NCBI RefSeq assembly: GCF_009728465.1
Contig: NZ_WOCD01000001.1
Span: 434,001 to 498,000, forward strand
Direction of reading: 5' to 3'
DNA length: 64,000 nt
DNA from: Psychrosphaera haliotis
GTDB lineage: Bacteria; Pseudomonadota; Gammaproteobacteria; Enterobacterales; Alteromonadaceae
Shown in pieces: positions 17,459 to 28,319 of the stretch (its first letter is position 1; the number at the start of each line of letters is the position of its first letter). The notes under the pieces were generated by a model. It did not search any database. It was given only the letters and a program-made list of their open reading frames with translations, and was not told where the DNA came from. Made by a program: the position numbers and the translations under genes.

Positions 17459-18520
17459 CTAACTACCTAAGCGCTCTCTTTGATAAGAGCCGTCTTGCAC
17501 GTTTTTGCACCATTCTTGATTATCTAAATACCATTGAACGGTTTTCTTAATACCACTTTCAAAAGTCTCTTCTGGGTGCCAGCCTAATTCTTTGTTTATT
17601 TTACCGGCGTCAATTGCATAACGTACATCATGCCCTGGTCTGTCTTTTACAAAGGTTATTAGCTCTTTAAAATCACCAATACTGTTTGGTTTATCCGACA
17701 CTAGGTCATTTAAAATTTCACATATGGTATTTACTACTTCAATATTCTGCTTCTCGTTAAAGCCGCCAATATTGTATGTTTCGCCTAGCTTACCCTCTGA
17801 AACCACTTTGTATAGCGCACGCGCATGGTCTTCTACAAATAACCAGTCTCGTACTTGTTTACCATCGCCATAAATAGGTAAGCTCTTGCCTTCAAGTGCA
17901 TTTAAAATAACAAGAGGTATAAGCTTCTCTGGGAAGTGAAATGGGCCATAATTATTTGAACAGTTTGTCACTACAACTGGCAGTCCAAATGTACGATACC
18001 AAGCACGAACCAAGTGGTCTGAGGCGGCTTTACTTGCTGAATACGGTGAACTTGGCTCATAAGGCGTTTCTTCCGTAAACAGGCCTGTTTCACCTAAGTC
18101 GCCATATACTTCATCTGTTGAGATGTGGTGGAATCTGAAAGTTGATTTTTTATCTTCTCCCAGGCCTTGATAATACTCTTTTGCACATTCAAGCAACGCA
18201 TAAGTGCCTACTATATTGGTTTCGATAAACTCACCAGGTCCATCTATTGAACGGTCTACGTGACTTTCTGCAGCCAAGTGCATGATGTAATCTGGTTGGT
18301 AGCGTTCGAGTGTTTCTGTTACCGCACCAAAGTCACAGATATCACCTTTAACAAAGTGATACCGGGATGAGTCTTCAACGCTCTTTAAGGATTCTAAATT
18401 ACCGGCATAAGTTAGCTTGTCATAATTAATTACCGTATTGTCGGTTTCATTAATTAAAAACCGTACAAGTGCTGATCCTATAAAACCTGCACCACCTGTT
18501 ACTAAAATTACTTTACTCAT
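17459..18520 (-). CDS. rfbB: dTDP-glucose 4,6-dehydratase
   Basis: Converts dTDP-glucose to dTDP-4-keto-6-deoxyglucose. The 353-residue extended SDR has [12 protein letters not shown] at residues 8-19, [23 protein letters not shown] with the catalytic Asp-Glu, [15 protein letters not shown] with Tyr/Lys, and [17 protein letters not shown]. These are the textbook RmlB signatures and the length is as expected. It sits 9 bases downstream of rfbC. Second of the two sugar-activating steps leading to rhamnose. Confidence 0.97.
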   Translation of the reverse strand: MSKVILVTGGAGFIGSALVRFLINETDNTVINYDKLTYAGNLESLKSVEDSSRYHFVKGDICDFGAVTETLERYQPDYIMHLAAESHVDRSIDGPGEFIETNIVGTYALLECAKEYYQGLGEDKKSTFRFHHISTDEVYGDLGETGLFTEETPYEPSSPYSASKAASDHLVRAWYRTFGLPVVVTNCSNNYGPFHFPEKLIPLVILNALEGKSLPIYGDGKQVRDWLFVEDHARALYKVVSEGKLGETYNIGGFNEKQNIEVVNTICEILNDLVSDKPNSIGDFKELITFVKDRPGHDVRYAIDAGKINKELGWHPEETFESGIKKTVQWYLDNQEWCKNVQDGSYQRERLGS

Positions 18521-18529
18521 TTTTTCTCT

Positions 18530-19090
18530 CTAAAATTTTGGTGCATCTTCAAAGCTTAAGCCAACTTCGTCTTTTGCAGATAACAATGCTGCTTTCCCTT
18601 CTACTAGAGGCCACTCAATACCAACACTTGGGTCGTCCCATTTTAAAGAAACTTCTGCATTTGGGTTGTACAAGTCAGTACACTTATACACAAACTCCGC
18701 AGATTCAGTGGTTACATAAAAACCGTGTGCAAAGCCTTCTGGAACCCAAAGTTGCTTTTTATTTTCTGCTGATAGCAATACGCCTACCCATTTTCCAAAC
18801 GTTGCAGAGTCTTTGCGCATATCAACTGCCACATCAAATACTTCACCCTGAGTTACACGAACAAGTTTGCCTTGTGTATTTTCAGTTTGATAATGTAAGC
18901 CTCTTAAAATACCTTGCGCTGATTTACTATGGTTATCTTGAACAAACACTCTTTCACCGCGTTCGTCTTGACCACAGTGTTCATTGAATAAAGCAACACG
19001 GAATGTTTCCATAAAAAAGCCGCGTTCGTCACCAAATACAGTTGGCTCTATAATTTTTACGTCTGGAATCGCTGTTTCTATAAACTTCAT
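18530..19090 (-). CDS. rfbC: dTDP-4-dehydrorhamnose 3,5-epimerase
   Basis: RmlC epimerises C3 and C5 of dTDP-4-keto-6-deoxyglucose. The 186-residue cupin shows DERGFFMETFR, VQDNHSKSAQGILRGLHYQ with the active-site His, GEVFDVAVDMR and WVPEGFAHGFYV, all conserved in the family. It ends 9 bases before rfbB and starts 1 base after the stop of rfbA, so the genes are tightly coupled. Confidence 0.97.
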   Translation of the reverse strand: MKFIETAIPDVKIIEPTVFGDERGFFMETFRVALFNEHCGQDERGERVFVQDNHSKSAQGILRGLHYQTENTQGKLVRVTQGEVFDVAVDMRKDSATFGKWVGVLLSAENKKQLWVPEGFAHGFYVTTESAEFVYKCTDLYNPNAEVSLKWDDPSVGIEWPLVEGKAALLSAKDEVGLSFEDAPKF

Positions 19091-19091
19091 T

Positions 19092-19970
19092 TTAAAATAC
19101 TTTATGTTCTAATAGTGATAATAAATACTTTCCGTAGCCACTTTTAACTAACGGCTTTGCAATTTCCCGAATTTTATCTGCGTCGATATAGCCTTGACGA
19201 TAAGCAACTTCTTCTGGGCAACACACTTTAAGGCCCTGCCTTTTCTCAATGGTTTCGATGAACTCTGCAGCTTGCAGTAATGAATCATGCGTACCTGTAT
19301 CTAACCAAGCCGTGCCACGCCCCATAATTTCAACATTTAGTTCACCAAGGTCTAAATAACGCTCAATCACGTCGGTGATTTCTAATTCGCCGCGAGCTGA
19401 AGGATTCACATCTTTAGCAAACTGAACCACTCGATTATCAAAGAAGTATAAACCAGGTACAGCATAATTGGACTTAGGCAGCGTTGGTTTTTCTTCAATT
19501 GAAATCGCTTTGCCATCTTGGTCAAATTCAACCACACCATAGGCAGTTGGGTTAGCAACATGATATCCAAAAACAGTTCCACCAGTCTCCATATCACGGG
19601 CATTTTTCAATGATTTAGGCAAGTCATGGCCATAAAATAAGTTATCGCCCAATACCAAAGCGGCGCCTTCGCCATCTAAAAAGTCTTCTGCCAATATAAA
19701 GGCTTGTGCTAGACCATCAGGGCTTGGTTGTGCAACATACTCAAACTTTATGCCCCAGTCGCTGCCATCACCTAATAGTTCCTGGAACCGAGGAAGCTCA
19801 TTATCCGTGGAAATTATTAAAATTTCTGTTATTCCAGCCATCATTAATGTGGAAATTGGATAAAAGATCATAGGTTTGTCGTAAACAGGCATGAGCTGTT
19901 TACTAACCACTTTGGTTAAAGGGTAAAGTCGTGTGCCGCTTCCACCGGCTAATATAATACCTTTTTTCAT
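19092..19970 (-). CDS. rfbA: Glucose-1-phosphate thymidylyltransferase
   Basis: RmlA makes dTDP-glucose from dTTP and glucose-1-phosphate. The 292-residue protein starts [20 protein letters not shown], the nucleotide-binding loop, followed by [52 protein letters not shown] and [18 protein letters not shown]. Length and motifs are normal. It follows the kpsE-like gene by 9 bases, linking the export genes to the rhamnose genes in one transcript. Confidence 0.97.
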   Translation of the reverse strand: MKKGIILAGGSGTRLYPLTKVVSKQLMPVYDKPMIFYPISTLMMAGITEILIISTDNELPRFQELLGDGSDWGIKFEYVAQPSPDGLAQAFILAEDFLDGEGAALVLGDNLFYGHDLPKSLKNARDMETGGTVFGYHVANPTAYGVVEFDQDGKAISIEEKPTLPKSNYAVPGLYFFDNRVVQFAKDVNPSARGELEITDVIERYLDLGELNVEIMGRGTAWLDTGTHDSLLQAAEFIETIEKRQGLKVCCPEEVAYRQGYIDADKIREIAKPLVKSGYGKYLLSLLEHKVF

Positions 19971-19979
19971 TTTAAGTCC

Positions 19980-21382
19980 TTATGATAATTCTAAGATGGT
20001 GGCAACAACAATTCTGACGATACCGAATAACAAAAATGCAATGACGCCAAATAGTATAATGTTATACCAAACCGTTGGATAAGCCGCGCTTTGTGGCAAT
20101 GGCGGGTTTTGCACGGTAACCAAATATTTAACTTGTTGGTACGCTTCTACTCTAGATTTCTCCATTGAAACCAAAGAAGACGCAAATGATTGCATGGCTA
20201 ACTCTACATTAACCTTTAGCTCTTGAAATTTCCCTAACAACTGACTAACTGATATATTTTTGCCTGTTACCGCTGATAAACGTTGCCTTTCAGATTCCAG
20301 TTGTTTTGTTAATGCTGTTAATTGATTTTTTGCAGTTTTTACTTCACTTGACTCATTACTCATATATTGGGACAAGGCAATAAGCTCAGCTTGTTTGTTA
20401 ACTATTTGGCTCTCTAATCCATAAGTAATGTTTTGCATTGCCGCACCTTCCGCTTCTGGATTTAGCAGTTCATGCTTTTCTTGAAACTCCAATAACTCGG
20501 TTCGAGCTTTAGCAAATTTTGTTTCAACTCTTTCATGTTCTGAGTTTATAAACTCTAATTGGTTCTGCGCTAAGCGTTGGCTAATAGTATTGATATACCA
20601 TTCTGTGCGCTCAACGATTAGTAAGTTTAACTTTTGTGCGAATACAGGCTCAAAGCCTTGAACCGAAATATCAATAATTTGAGAAGCAGGATCTAACAAA
20701 ACAGTCACATGCTCTTTATAAAAAGCATAAAAGTCTTCCTGTTCTGCGTCACTGGCTAGGCGACTAAATATATCAATATTTCTACTTGTATAATGGCCAT
20801 ATACGTCCAGTTCTGCATTGAGGTACTTTAACAAATCGGTAGAGTAAATATAGGCGTGCACTAATGAACTGTCATTACCGCCACTGGACATACCCAAACT
20901 ACCTAATAGTGCCATTTCTGGCAGTGGAGCTGCAATAGTTGAAGGTTGTTTAACAATGATCCTAGAAATACTTTCGTAACGCTCTGAGGCAATAAAAAGT
21001 TGATAAAAAGCAAACAAAAACCAAGGGATCAAAACAAATGCTACCGCCGGTTTCCTTTTTAAAAATTTATAAATTGGTGTAATTTTTTTCTCTGCGGTAA
21101 CCAGTTTTTCTTGAGCTTTTTCTTTGATAGAACGCATTTGTAGTACGCCTGGGTTTTAGTTTTAACCGCTGCCCTTACCCGCTCATACGCCTCTTTTAAC
21201 TTCTTATTTTCAGGTTCTAAATTTTTTGCACGCTGAAGCAATCTAAAAGACAAAAAGAGGTTTTCACTCTCTAGCTCCGCGCTTTTTGACATCAAAAATT
21301 TAATTGATGACCACTCTGCTTCGCTGTGATCTTTTTGCAAAGCTTGATATTCTTGTTCTAATTTTTCAATATCTGTTTTCAC
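19980..21382 (-). pseudogene. kpsE: Capsule export inner-membrane protein KpsE/CtrB-like, frameshifted as sequenced
   Basis: KpsE-type proteins span the periplasm between the KpsMT transporter and the outer-membrane channel. The main frame (ATG 21137, 385 residues) has a first membrane segment (AVAFVLIPWFLFAFYQLFI), a long periplasmic part with coiled coil, a PPLPQ(S)AAYP motif and a last membrane helix. An upstream 107-residue frame starts at GTG 21382, two bases after the kpsT stop, and overlaps the main frame. Reading the T3 run at 21137-21139 (A3 on the coding strand) as four bases joins TKTQAYYK to MRSIKEKAQEKL. The result is a ~468-residue protein with an N-terminal cytoplasmic extension, which I recall in marine relatives. 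A real pair of overlapping genes is the alternative. Confidence 0.8.
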
Positions 21383-21384
21383 GC

Positions 21385-22034
21385 TTAAAGTCCTTCGTAG
21401 GCTTTTATGCCTTCTTCTAAGTCAGAATAAAAAGTTAGCTCGCCGTCATCTATGACTACGGCGCTATCACAAAAGTGACGAATCTCTTCCAATTCATGGG
21501 AAACCATAATTACGTTGGCTGTTTTACTTTTTTGTGGAGAGCTTCTTTGGCTTTTTTCCTGAACTTTGGATCTGCAACAGATGTTGCTTCATCAATTAGG
21601 TAAATATCAAAATCTATCATTATACATAATGAGAATGATAACTTGGAACGCATACCACTTGAATAGGAACGCACCGGTAAATAAAACTTTTGGCCTAAAC
21701 CCGAAAATGCTTTCACTTTTTTTTCGTATAACGCTAAGTCTTTTACGCCATTGACTCGCCCTATAAAGCGAGTATTTTCAGCGCCCGTCATCATTGGATG
21801 AACGCCCGTCCTCAAAGCAACAGGCCATGATATGGACATATCTGTTAATACCTTTCCAGTATTAGGGTACTCACTTCCTGCTAATAGTCTGAACAGTGTA
21901 GATTTACCCGCACCATTAACACCTAAAATTGCAATATTATGCTCAGCAGGAAACTCAAAGTTAATGTCTTTAAAAATATATTGATTGCCTAAGTCTGAAC
22001 GATAAAACTTAGTTAGGTTGTTAAGTTTAATCAT
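21385..22034 (-). pseudogene. kpsT: Capsule polysaccharide ABC transporter ATP-binding protein, frameshifted as sequenced
   Basis: The ATPase of the capsule exporter. The first frame (ATG 22034) has Walker A GVNGAGKSTLFRLL at about residues 37-50, the ABC signature YSSGMRSKLSFS and Walker B IYLIDEATSVAD, then runs to a stop at 21510 after 174 residues. The missing C-terminus is present in another frame: KTANVIMVSHELEEIRHF with the switch His, then VVIDDGELTFYSDLEEGIKAYEGL and TAA at 21385. The frames join if the T6 run at 21528-21533 (A6 on the coding strand) has seven bases, giving the usual ~216 residues. Its start overlaps the stop of kpsM by four bases. Confidence 0.9.
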
Positions 22035-22819
22035 CGGCTAATCGCTTTTTTCCAGAAATTAAAATAAAGCGCTAACGCAAAAAACAATGTAACAATGACA
22101 CACATATGCAAATAAGTTGCACTAATCGGATCCGCTAATGGGAACTTGTCATTTACCGCATGTCGGCTTAATTCAATTGCGTGAAGTATTGGGTTCCATG
22201 ATAAATAAGGCCAACTTTCTACTGGCATATCGTTTAGAGAGAAAAATGTTCCAGATACAAAAATAATAGGCCTATTGAGCATACTTTCTACTTTTGAAAG
22301 CTCAATAATAAAGAATTTACCAATGCCAAAAATTAACCCTAAGGCATAACTTAGTACCTGTAATTCAACCATGAATAATATAAGACTAAGCGGGTCGTGA
22401 ATTGATGTTTCATCGCCCATTAAAATAGCAATATAGCTCAGGGTTAACATTATTATTACAAAGGTAACAAATTCTAATAACGCAGCGGATAAGACACTAG
22501 CAAAAGGCTGTACTTGCCTGAACGCATATAGTGGCTTGTCTTTCTTCATGCTACTTGAAACGCCACTCCAACCTTGAATGAATTGAAGCACGGTAACAAA
22601 ACCAAGTAACATAAATACAAATGGTGGCAGACCATGAACATCCCCGCCGTCTATTCTTCCTCTTAACGTACCAAGAACAACTATAAATAACACCGGCTGT
22701 GCAACTAACCAAGCTACACCAAATTTATCACTAAATTTACTTTGTAGCTGTCGTAACAGTAATGCAAATATTACATTTGACCATACGGTTAGAAGGCCGC
22801 GCTTTTGAACTTTTGCCAT
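22031..22819 (-). CDS. kpsM: Capsule polysaccharide ABC transporter permease
   Basis: The membrane subunit of the ABC-2 type exporter. The 262 residues begin with a cytoplasmic basic segment and LLLRQLQSKFSDKFGVAWLVAQPVLFIVVLG, typical of KpsM/CtrC/Wzm, and hold about six membrane helices. FFSLNDMPVESWPYLSWNPILHAIELSRHAV near residue 200 is the conserved region before the last helices. It lies 8 bases after the kpsD reading frame and overlaps kpsT, so KpsM and KpsT are made together. Confidence 0.93.
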   Translation of the reverse strand: MAKVQKRGLLTVWSNVIFALLLRQLQSKFSDKFGVAWLVAQPVLFIVVLGTLRGRIDGGDVHGLPPFVFMLLGFVTVLQFIQGWSGVSSSMKKDKPLYAFRQVQPFASVLSAALLEFVTFVIIMLTLSYIAILMGDETSIHDPLSLILFMVELQVLSYALGLIFGIGKFFIIELSKVESMLNRPIIFVSGTFFSLNDMPVESWPYLSWNPILHAIELSRHAVNDKFPLADPISATYLHMCVIVTLFFALALYFNFWKKAISR

Positions 22820-22827
22820 TTTGTTTA

Positions 22828-24584
22828 CTAATTTGAGGTAACTGCATTAGCAGTAACCGCTAGTTGGAACATGATCTGGGTAATGTCTTTTACTGCTTGC
22901 ATTACTTTAGTTTCAACTTTTGGCATAATGATTATTTTATCACCAGCGACTAAATCAGCACGTTCATCTGACTCTAGGATTTCAGTAAGCCCGTTTGCAT
23001 GTACGATTACAAAATTACTGGTATCGGCTCTGTTACTGAAACCACCAGCCCAAGCAATGTAATCTTCAATTTGAGCATTTTCATTGTATACCACAGCTTG
23101 CGGTATCATTACCTCGCCACCAATTTGAATGAGGTCAGATTTATTTGGTATTACAATTGTATCGCCTTGCTCCAAAGCGATATTTGCAACATTGCCGTTG
23201 TCTGAAACAATAACTTTACCGAGAGGTTCAATAGTTCGAGCTCGTTCGATGAAGTCAGTGATCAACTTTGCTTCCGAAGACTTTATGCTTGCTTCGCCCG
23301 TTGATGACGACGGCGAAAAGAAGACTGTGCGCTCCAGACGTTCAAGAGATTGATCTAATATTTCTTTTTGTTGCTCGGCAACACTTTTTCTTAAAATGTA
23401 AATAGAGTTATTATCAGCTAACCTTTCATCGATAGGCACATAGCTTAGAAGGTCATGAAGCTTTGTGGCCGCACCAACTGTATAAAAGATGGTCCTAAAT
23501 AACTGCCTTGTATTTCAATATCATATACTTGCGCTCGAAGATCATTTTTAACTTGCAGCTTGTCGCCACTTTGTAGTTTGTAATCCATAGCGCTTTCTAA
23601 TGTTAAATATACAGAAAAAGGTCCACTTTTTCTTGTACCCTGAACCAGTACGTGGCTAGCATTGGATAAGGGTGTTGCCAATTTCATAACATCAGCACCA
23701 CTAATTAAATTTTCTTCTAATTCAAACCTAAATGGTTTTTTTACGGCGCCCACTACATCAATCGTTGGACCTTGGTCACTCACAAGTATGGTGTCGTTAT
23801 TTTTGAAAGTGAATAGCGGCAAAGTACCTGACTGTATAAAAGAGTAAAGATCGATATCTTTCACGATTTCGCCGTCTCGTATTACGCTAACTTTACGGTA
23901 GCTACCGCGCTCTGAGTCTATACCACCTGCTCTTTTTAAATAATAAAGAATAGTGTCTGATGCCATGCCAGCATATTGGCCAGGACGAACTACGGAGCCT
24001 GCAATAAATACAGTAATAGGCGTTGCAGAAAGTAAGTTTACATATACTTCAACGTTATTTTTATAAGTACTTTTTACTTTTGCATTAACCACTTGGCTAA
24101 CATTTCCGGCAGGTACGTTTGATAATTTTATTGGGCCAATATTTGGTAAAAATACATTACCTTGGTTATCCACTGTTAATACTTGATTCATATTAACCGC
24201 GCCCCAAAGCCAAATTGATACTTTGTCACCGCTACCGATCAAATAGTTTTTGTTAACGCCTTCTACACGTTCACTTTCATAACCGCCAGCAAATAGGTTT
24301 GCGCCATATGGTGGTGGTGAATCTAATTCTATAGATGGCAGTAAATCTCTGATATCCGCTTCACCAGGCAATAGCAAACCATCGCGAAGCTTTGCGAAAC
24401 TTTCGTTTAGTTGTCCCGCTTGTTGCTTATTTTGTTGCTGGTTATTGGTATTTTTCTGTTGTCCAAATATGTCTTTTTGTTTTGTTTGAGCTTGTGCTTG
24501 ATTAAGCAGAGTCGTGGTATCAACAGCACTCTGGGCAGAAAAGGCAATTACGCTAATAAATAATAAAAACGATACAACTCTCAT
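22828..24584 (-). pseudogene. kpsD: Polysaccharide export outer-membrane protein KpsD/Wza-like, frameshifted as sequenced
   Basis: The export channel partner of KpsE. The N-terminal frame (ATG 24584) starts with a signal peptide (VVSFLLFISVIAFSAQS), a Gln-rich stretch, and the export domain YLIGSGDKVSIWLWG...VDNQGNVFLPNIGPI, then SLBB-type repeats (ITVFIAGSVVRPGQYAGM). It stops at 23445. The next frame contains VGAATKLHDLLSYVPIDERLADNNSIYILRK and another SLBB-like segment, ending at 22828. Joining needs one more base in the A4 run at 23484-23487 (T4 on the coding strand) and gives about 584 residues, close to KpsD. The 203-residue downstream ORF alone has no signal peptide and is not a real gene. 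Confidence 0.88.
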
Positions 24585-24950
24585 CTATAACCCCTTATTA
24601 AAACCAGTTGCATTAGTGATTCGATTTACTTTAAACCAACTTTCCGACTCGCTTTTACAAAAAACGGGGTTTGTATCATCATCTAATTTTCTAAAAATAA
24701 AACATTTATGGCCTAAAGCTGAGCGATACATTGACTTTAACTCAACTTCACCAATAGCTAGCTCTACCACACTATTTAGTTTAATGGTTTGCAACGTATC
24801 TTGATCTCCAGCGGTAACAACACTACTTACTAGCTCCGACTTTTGGACAAGATCTATATTGGCTGAAACGTTAGGCTGGTTATTAGCACAACCTGCCAAG
24901 ATGATCGCACCGAACAATAAAGCGAAGGATTTTAGTTTAGAACTTATCAT
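24585..24950 (-). CDS. Small capsule-locus lipoprotein
   Basis: A 121-residue protein with a type II signal peptide: MISSKLKSFALLFGAIILAGC, where LAGC at residues 18-21 is the lipobox. The mature part has no family I can name and contains two Cys residues (HKCFIF and VFCKSES). It is directly adjacent to kpsD with no gap and its start overlaps the stop of the WecA-like gene by one base, so it is probably translated together with the export proteins and may help assemble the outer-membrane channel. That role is inferred from position only. Confidence 0.7.
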   Translation of the reverse strand: MISSKLKSFALLFGAIILAGCANNQPNVSANIDLVQKSELVSSVVTAGDQDTLQTIKLNSVVELAIGEVELKSMYRSALGHKCFIFRKLDDDTNPVFCKSESESWFKVNRITNATGFNKGL

Positions 24951-25990
24951 TATTTTGATTTAATCTTTTTAATTAGTGTATTAGTAAAAACCATATATGA
25001 AGTGAATAAAATTAAGAATCCAGTAAACATATAAACAGGTGCTAATGAATTAATAGCCAATCCACAGCCTATGATTAGTGCAGATAAAATGGGTATTATT
25101 ACTTTCGCTGACTTTGTTGATTTTCCACTTCTGACCAACAGATGGTGAATATGTTCATGATCGGCTTTAAAAGGAGATGCATTTCTAAATATCCTTCTAA
25201 TTATGATTGCGACCATATCCATAAGTGGTAAACCTATTATGTAGAGAGCCATTATTGGTGAAAATGCCACGCTACTTTCCTGTCCCTGAGAGCCTTCAAT
25301 AAGTAGCCAAATCATTAGCAAGCCAATCAACATTGAGCCTGCATCGCCCATAAATGTTTTATACTGGAACCTGGCAATAGGGAAGATATTAAACGCTAAG
25401 AAAGATAAAAGAATTAGTACCAAACTAGCACTAACCGTAAAATGAAAATCATTGCCAGCAACATAAAATAGTGATGCTAGCACAGTCAAAGAAACAATAG
25501 ACACAGTACCTAAAACACTGTCCATGCCATCTATCATATTAAAAATATTCATCGCGGCCATTATTGCTAAAACCGTTAAAATTAAACCTAGCGTTGAAGA
25601 TATATTTATTACATCAGTCCCCCACAAAACACCTAGATTTAAAATATAACTGTCTGTTCCAAAGACGAATAAGGTTGAAACAAGCAACTGCCCGATTAAC
25701 CTAGTTATAACACTCAACTCATACATGTCATCCAATACACCAATGAAAATGATAAACATGAAACACATGTAAAACACTTGGTTTTGAGTCGTTGCGGGCT
25801 CAAAAAAGCCTTGACTAATTAATACGAATGTAAAAGCAATAAAGACAGATATGCCACCGGTCAAAGGTACATCGCCATAGTGCTGCTTCCGTTGATTAGG
25901 GACATCTATTAAATCAAGAGCATTTGCAATTGGTCTTAGTAAAATAATAGAAAGCGCCGTTAACAAAGGCGCGTACAAAAACACCGACAT
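24950..25990 (-). CDS. wecA: Undecaprenyl-phosphate sugar-1-phosphate transferase, WecA family
   Basis: Polyprenyl-phosphate sugar-1-phosphate transferases start glycan synthesis on undecaprenyl phosphate. The 346-residue protein has about 10-11 membrane helices and the family's Asp-rich and His motifs: DVPNQRKQHYGDVPLTGG at about residues 33-50, GVLDDMYELS, NIFNMIDGMDSVLG, FMGDAGSMLIG and DHEHIHHLLVRSG near residue 275. The sugar (GlcNAc or another HexNAc-1-P) cannot be fixed from sequence. Its presence next to an ABC-type exporter suggests a polyprenyl-linked polymer, O-antigen-like, rather than a Kdo-phospholipid-linked one; this is an inference. Confidence 0.88.
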   Translation of the reverse strand: MSVFLYAPLLTALSIILLRPIANALDLIDVPNQRKQHYGDVPLTGGISVFIAFTFVLISQGFFEPATTQNQVFYMCFMFIIFIGVLDDMYELSVITRLIGQLLVSTLFVFGTDSYILNLGVLWGTDVINISSTLGLILTVLAIMAAMNIFNMIDGMDSVLGTVSIVSLTVLASLFYVAGNDFHFTVSASLVLILLSFLAFNIFPIARFQYKTFMGDAGSMLIGLLMIWLLIEGSQGQESSVAFSPIMALYIIGLPLMDMVAIIIRRIFRNASPFKADHEHIHHLLVRSGKSTKSAKVIIPILSALIIGCGLAINSLAPVYMFTGFLILFTSYMVFTNTLIKKIKSK

Positions 25991-26029
25991 ATTTAGTTTT
26001 AGATTTCCAATTATATAAACAACGTAATT

Positions 26030-27100
26030 TTAACTAATTTCCCTTGCTTTTAATAGCTTGCAGGCGAGATTAACTCCAATATTACTTTTTAACCCGTTTG
26101 GATTATTCTCTTGCCAATTCCAAGCTGATTCAACCATGTCCGTTAGACCTAAATTAGCCTTCCAACCAAGCTCTTTCTCAGACTTGTTTGTTTGGGCCCA
26201 GCACTCTGCTATATCCCCCTGGCGGCGAGCAACAACTTGGTAAGGGATAGATTTACCCGTTACTTTTTCAAACGCTGTAACCATCTCTAATACGCTATAA
26301 CCTTGGCCTGTTCCTAAATTATGGATATGCAGACCTTTATTAGTCATAATTTTATTTAACGCTTTAAGGTGACCATTGGCTAAATCTACAACGTGTATGT
26401 AGTCTCGAATTCCAGTACCGTCATGAGTATCGTAGTCATTGCCAAATACCGATAGTTGGTCTCTTTTTCCAATCGCCACTTGCTGAATGAATGGCATTAA
26501 GTTGTTTGGAATACCATTTGGATCTTCACCAATTAATCCACTTTCGTGCGCACCAACTGGGTTGAAGTATCTTAGTATTGAAACAGACCATTCAGGATCA
26601 GACGCAACAAGGTCAGTTAAAATATGCTCGACCATCAGTTTAGTCTGACCATAAGGATTTGTTGCTGAAGTTGGAAAAGACTCAGTAATTGGTACCGAAG
26701 CTGGGTCGCCATATACGGTTGCTGATGAGCTGAATACAAACTTCTTAATATTTGCCGTTGCTAGCTCTTCTAACAAGGTTACAGTACCTGCAACATTGTT
26801 TTGATAATAGGCTAGCGGGATTTCATTAGACTCACCCACTGCCTTTAAGGCCGCAAAATGGATCACGGCCTCAATATCAGGCTGTTCTTTAAATATCTTC
26901 TGTAGTGCAGACCTGTCTCTTATGTCACCTTCATAAAAAGTGACAGATTTACCTGTTAATTTTTCTACTCGCGTTAAGCTTTCGATAGATGAATTAGAAA
27001 GGTTGTCTAAAACAACAACCGCATGGTTTGACTCTAATAAGTCTAAAATTGTATGAGAGCCAATATAACCAGCACCGCCTGTTATAAATACTTTTGTCAT
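26030..27100 (-). CDS. galE: UDP-glucose 4-epimerase
   Basis: Interconverts UDP-glucose and UDP-galactose. 356 residues with [15 protein letters not shown] at residues 7-21, [21 protein letters not shown], the catalytic Tyr/Lys in [14 protein letters not shown] and [19 protein letters not shown], which are standard GalE signatures. It is slightly longer than E. coli GalE by about 18 residues at the C-terminus. It sits between ugd (27-base gap) and the WecA-like gene and would supply UDP-Gal or UDP-GalNAc to the capsule. Confidence 0.95.
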   Translation of the reverse strand: MTKVFITGGAGYIGSHTILDLLESNHAVVVLDNLSNSSIESLTRVEKLTGKSVTFYEGDIRDRSALQKIFKEQPDIEAVIHFAALKAVGESNEIPLAYYQNNVAGTVTLLEELATANIKKFVFSSSATVYGDPASVPITESFPTSATNPYGQTKLMVEHILTDLVASDPEWSVSILRYFNPVGAHESGLIGEDPNGIPNNLMPFIQQVAIGKRDQLSVFGNDYDTHDGTGIRDYIHVVDLANGHLKALNKIMTNKGLHIHNLGTGQGYSVLEMVTAFEKVTGKSIPYQVVARRQGDIAECWAQTNKSEKELGWKANLGLTDMVESAWNWQENNPNGLKSNIGVNLACKLLKAREIS

Positions 27101-27127
27101 TCTTTTAATCCGAATTCTTAGCGTTAA

Positions 27128-28312
27128 TTAGTCACTACCAAATAAATCTCTGGTGTACACTTTTTCACTGACATCCATTAAATCTGCAACCATTCTATTG
27201 GCAACAATCACGTCACTTTCGCTTTTAAACGTTTCAAAGTCTTTTATGACTCTTGAGTTGTAAAAAGTATCTTCTTCAAGCACAGGTTCATAAACAACCA
27301 CTTCTATGCCTTTGGCCTTAATGCGCTTCATGATGCCTTGTATCGCTGACGCTCTGAAGTTATCAGAGCCTGTTTTCATAATTAATCGATACATGCCCAC
27401 TTTTTTGGGCTGTTTAGCAATAATGGCATCGGCAATAAAGTCTTTGCGAGTTGTGTTTGCATCTACAATTGCGCGAATAAGATTTTGCGGAACTTCATTG
27501 AAGTTGGCTAATAACTGCTTGGTGTCTTTAGGTAAACAATAACCACCGTAGCCAAATGACGGGTTATTGTAATGTCCACCAATTCTTGGATCTAAACTAA
27601 CACCCTGAATAATCTGTTTAGTATCTAAATTGTTGGTTTCAGCATAGCTGTCTAACTCATTAAAATATGCAACTCTCATAGCCAGATAAGTATTAGAAAA
27701 CAATTTAATTGCTTCGGCTTCAGTAGAGTTAGTAAGTAAAACCTCAACGTCTTTTTTTATAGCACCCTGCGCTAACAAATTGGCAAAAACTTTTGCTCGT
27801 TCTGATTGCTCACCAACGATTATTCGTGAAGGATGTAAGTTGTCATATAAAGCCTTACCTTCTCTTAAAAACTCTGGTGAAAAAATTATATTTTCACACT
27901 GAAGGTCTTCTTTAAGGGAGGCTGTATAACCAACAGGAACTGTAGACTTGATGACCATTACAGCCGATGGGTTAATAGCCATAACGTCTTTTATGACGCT
28001 TTCTACTGAGCTCGTATTAAAGTAATTGGTTTCAACGTCATAATCCGTTGGTGTAGCTATAACAACAAAATCGGCATCTCTGTAGGCCAAGGCTTTATCT
28101 GTTGTTGCACTAAATGACAGGTCTTTATTTTGTAAAAAATCAGATATTTCCGTATCAACAATTGGCGACTGTTTGTTATTTAATAGCGCTACTTTTTCCT
28201 CTACTATATCAACGGCAGTCACATCATTGTACTGCGCTAATAACATAGCATTAGACAAGCCTACGTAACCAGTCCCGGCAATTGCAATTTTAAGTCTACT
28301 TTCCATACTCAC
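27128..28312 (-). CDS. ugd: UDP-glucose 6-dehydrogenase
   Basis: Oxidises UDP-glucose to UDP-glucuronate with two NAD+. 394 residues with [15 protein letters not shown] at residues 12-26, [33 protein letters not shown] and the catalytic Cys in [16 protein letters not shown] at about residue 255. The short length is that of the enterobacterial Ugd type. It precedes galE and follows the UDP-glucuronate epimerase by 7 bases; together they make UDP-GlcA and UDP-GalA. Confidence 0.96.
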   Translation of the reverse strand: MSMESRLKIAIAGTGYVGLSNAMLLAQYNDVTAVDIVEEKVALLNNKQSPIVDTEISDFLQNKDLSFSATTDKALAYRDADFVVIATPTDYDVETNYFNTSSVESVIKDVMAINPSAVMVIKSTVPVGYTASLKEDLQCENIIFSPEFLREGKALYDNLHPSRIIVGEQSERAKVFANLLAQGAIKKDVEVLLTNSTEAEAIKLFSNTYLAMRVAYFNELDSYAETNNLDTKQIIQGVSLDPRIGGHYNNPSFGYGGYCLPKDTKQLLANFNEVPQNLIRAIVDANTTRKDFIADAIIAKQPKKVGMYRLIMKTGSDNFRASAIQGIMKRIKAKGIEVVVYEPVLEEDTFYNSRVIKDFETFKSESDVIVANRMVADLMDVSEKVYTRDLFGSD

Positions 28313-28319
28313 AATACTC

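Noticed and set aside
18538..18987. 149-residue plus-strand ORF
   Set aside because: It lies antisense within rfbC, whose motifs are complete; it is a shadow frame.
21036..21052. GGCGGTAG on the minus strand as an ops/RfaH element
   Set aside because: It lies inside the kpsE coding region (KPAVAF codons), not in an operon leader; coincidence is likely.
22828..23439. 203-residue separate export protein
   Set aside because: It lacks a signal peptide and start site, and continues the kpsD frame after a one-base shift.
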